From Candidatus Poribacteria bacterium (GTDB lineage: Bacteria; Poribacteria; WGA-4E; WGA-3G): a DNA stretch of 5,472 nt. Shown here in pieces: positions 4,572 through 5,472 of the stretch. The stretch's first letter is position 1; each line of letters starts with the position of its first letter. The position numbers were made by a program, and so were the translations under genes. The stretch spans positions 1 through 5,472 of the forward strand of contig JAPPMR010000353.1 in NCBI GenBank assembly GCA_028818995.1. The letters run 5' to 3'. The notes beneath the pieces are model-generated. The model was not told the DNA's origin. It saw only the letters and a list, made by a program, of their open reading frames with translations, and made no database searches.

Positions 4572-5472
4572 ATGAAACAACAAGAGCGATATGAAGAGAG
4601 AAGAAGGAATGTCTGGCAGTACGCGATGATTGATCCAGATTATTATGATTCCCTCGAAAATTATAAAGCGAGGGACGATCTTGTGAGACACGTTATACCT
4701 TTTTTACCCAAAGATTGGAGGATTCGGCAACGTGGGATATGGCAGCAGATCATCCCGAGGAATCGCACTCAACGTATGCAAGGTTGGAAGATCCATGTGT
4801 CAGCGCATATCTCTAATCGAGAATCAATCTTGAAGATCGTCACCCGGCGTTGCATTGAACACGAAGTATTCTTTAAATTTTCGTGTGATGGATGGATGCA
4901 TCATCTTATGAATACAAGAAGATGGCCTCGAAGCGGTTCGGGAAAATTCATAACTATTTATCCTCCCAGTGACGATGCCTTTAAGCAGTTGATAGAACAT
5001 CTTTACCTCGAATTGAAGGACTTCGAGGGACCGTACATTCTGTCTGATAAGAGATACAAAAACTGCAAAGTCCTTTATTACAGATACGGTGCTATGATGG
5101 GAGTGGATCAGATCGAATACGATGGCCGTCGCACACCTTTTATTATATCACCAACGGGTGATATGGTTCCGGATCTTCGGATGCCTTTCTTCAACCCACC
5201 AAGTTGGGTTCAGGACCCTTTTCCTGAAGAGATGGATGAAGACCCAGATCCCATTTTGGGTAGCGGCAGGTATGTGATTACGCAGTCCATAACGTTCTCC
5301 AACTCCGGAGGTGTTTACCTCGCTTATGATACCGAAACTGGACAAGAGGTCATCATCAAGGAAGCACGCCCTCATACGGACTGTTTACCAGATGGTAGCG
5401 ATGCTTTTGCGCATCGGAAAAGGGAGTGGAAAAGACTAAAAGAATTGCAGGACACCGGTCTTACGCCTGTGC
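4572..5472 (+). CDS. lanKC: class III lanthipeptide synthetase LanKC, 5' part (first 300 codons)
   Basis: This is the N-terminal third of a trifunctional lanthipeptide synthetase that phosphorylates precursor Ser/Thr, eliminates phosphate and cyclises with Cys. The gene runs off the right edge; family members are usually 800-900 residues, so the rest of the kinase and the cyclase are missing here. The opening YAMIDPDYYDSLENY (17-31) is typical of LanKC. The phosphoSer/Thr lyase domain shows GWKIHVSAH (71-79), GSGKFITIYP (122-131) and GPYILSDKRY (153-162), with K73, H75, K125 and D159 as likely active-site residues by family analogy. YYRYGAMMG (169-177) and VPDLRMPFFNPPSWVQDPF (199-217) form the conserved linker. 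The kinase begins at about 231 with a glycine-rich loop, FSNSGGVYLAYD (242-253), and the VAIK-type lysine in VIIKEA (K263); E285 is the likely helix C glutamate. The ATG has a GGGGG run eight bases upstream, weaker than the precursor's site. Class III rather than IV is favoured by the labionin-type precursor, but only the C-terminal cyclase (zinc ligands absent in class III) would settle this. Confidence 0.93.
   Translation, partial: MKQQERYEERRRNVWQYAMIDPDYYDSLENYKARDDLVRHVIPFLPKDWRIRQRGIWQQIIPRNRTQRMQGWKIHVSAHISNRESILKIVTRRCIEHEVFFKFSCDGWMHHLMNTRRWPRSGSGKFITIYPPSDDAFKQLIEHLYLELKDFEGPYILSDKRYKNCKVLYYRYGAMMGVDQIEYDGRRTPFIISPTGDMVPDLRMPFFNPPSWVQDPFPEEMDEDPDPILGSGRYVITQSITFSNSGGVYLAYDTETGQEVIIKEARPHTDCLPDGSDAFAHRKREWKRLKELQDTGLTPV

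Noticed and set aside
5148..5375. 75-residue - strand open frame near the right edge
   Set aside because: It is antisense to the well-supported LanKC linker and kinase start, so it is a shadow.
1..5472. CRISPR arrays, tRNA or rRNA genes
   Set aside because: No regularly spaced repeats and no recognisable tRNA or rRNA sequence seen on either strand.

Overview
The window is about 5.5 kb of bacterial DNA with moderate G+C. It holds four clear genes on the + strand and a 37-codon precursor peptide gene. A possible gene fragment lies on the - strand at the left edge. A 789-residue FtsX/MacB-type permease behind a textbook sigma-54 promoter, next to a class III lanthipeptide locus, does not fit the actinomycetes where such lanthipeptides are best known. 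It suggests a Gram-negative lineage with many sigma-54-controlled FtsX permeases, such as Acidobacteria, Latescibacteria, Poribacteria or related uncultured groups. This is inference from gene style, not a taxonomic call.

Left part (1-2746). An unrecognised open frame runs leftward off the window. It is followed by a compact regulatory region: two enhancer-like sites exactly 21 bp apart, an AT-rich spacer, and a -24/-12 promoter (TGGCACG-N4-TTGCT). This drives a stand-alone eight-helix ABC permease with no ATPase gene beside it.

Middle part (2797-4243). A short GT2-type glycosyltransferase and a class I SAM-dependent methyltransferase are separated by only 25 bp and look co-transcribed.

Right part (4254-5472). 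This is the most interesting section. A gene for a 37-residue peptide (4337-4450) has a perfect Shine-Dalgarno, the class III leader motif ILALQ, and a core SQYSICCSCFSWWSC. The core contains two S-x-x-S-(x)-C units and resembles labyrinthopeptins. Beginning 121 bp downstream is the 5' part of a class III LanKC synthetase: the N-terminal lyase domain is complete, the kinase domain is begun, and the gene runs off the window. Together they form a lanthipeptide locus.

The precursor gene sits inside a 267-bp segment bounded by 17-18 bp perfect inverted repeats, with a possible TAAA duplication on the outside. This looks like a MITE-like cassette carrying a RiPP precursor, inserted between the methyltransferase and its synthetase. 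The glycosyltransferase and methyltransferase may be tailoring enzymes of the same locus or unrelated neighbours; the window cannot decide this.
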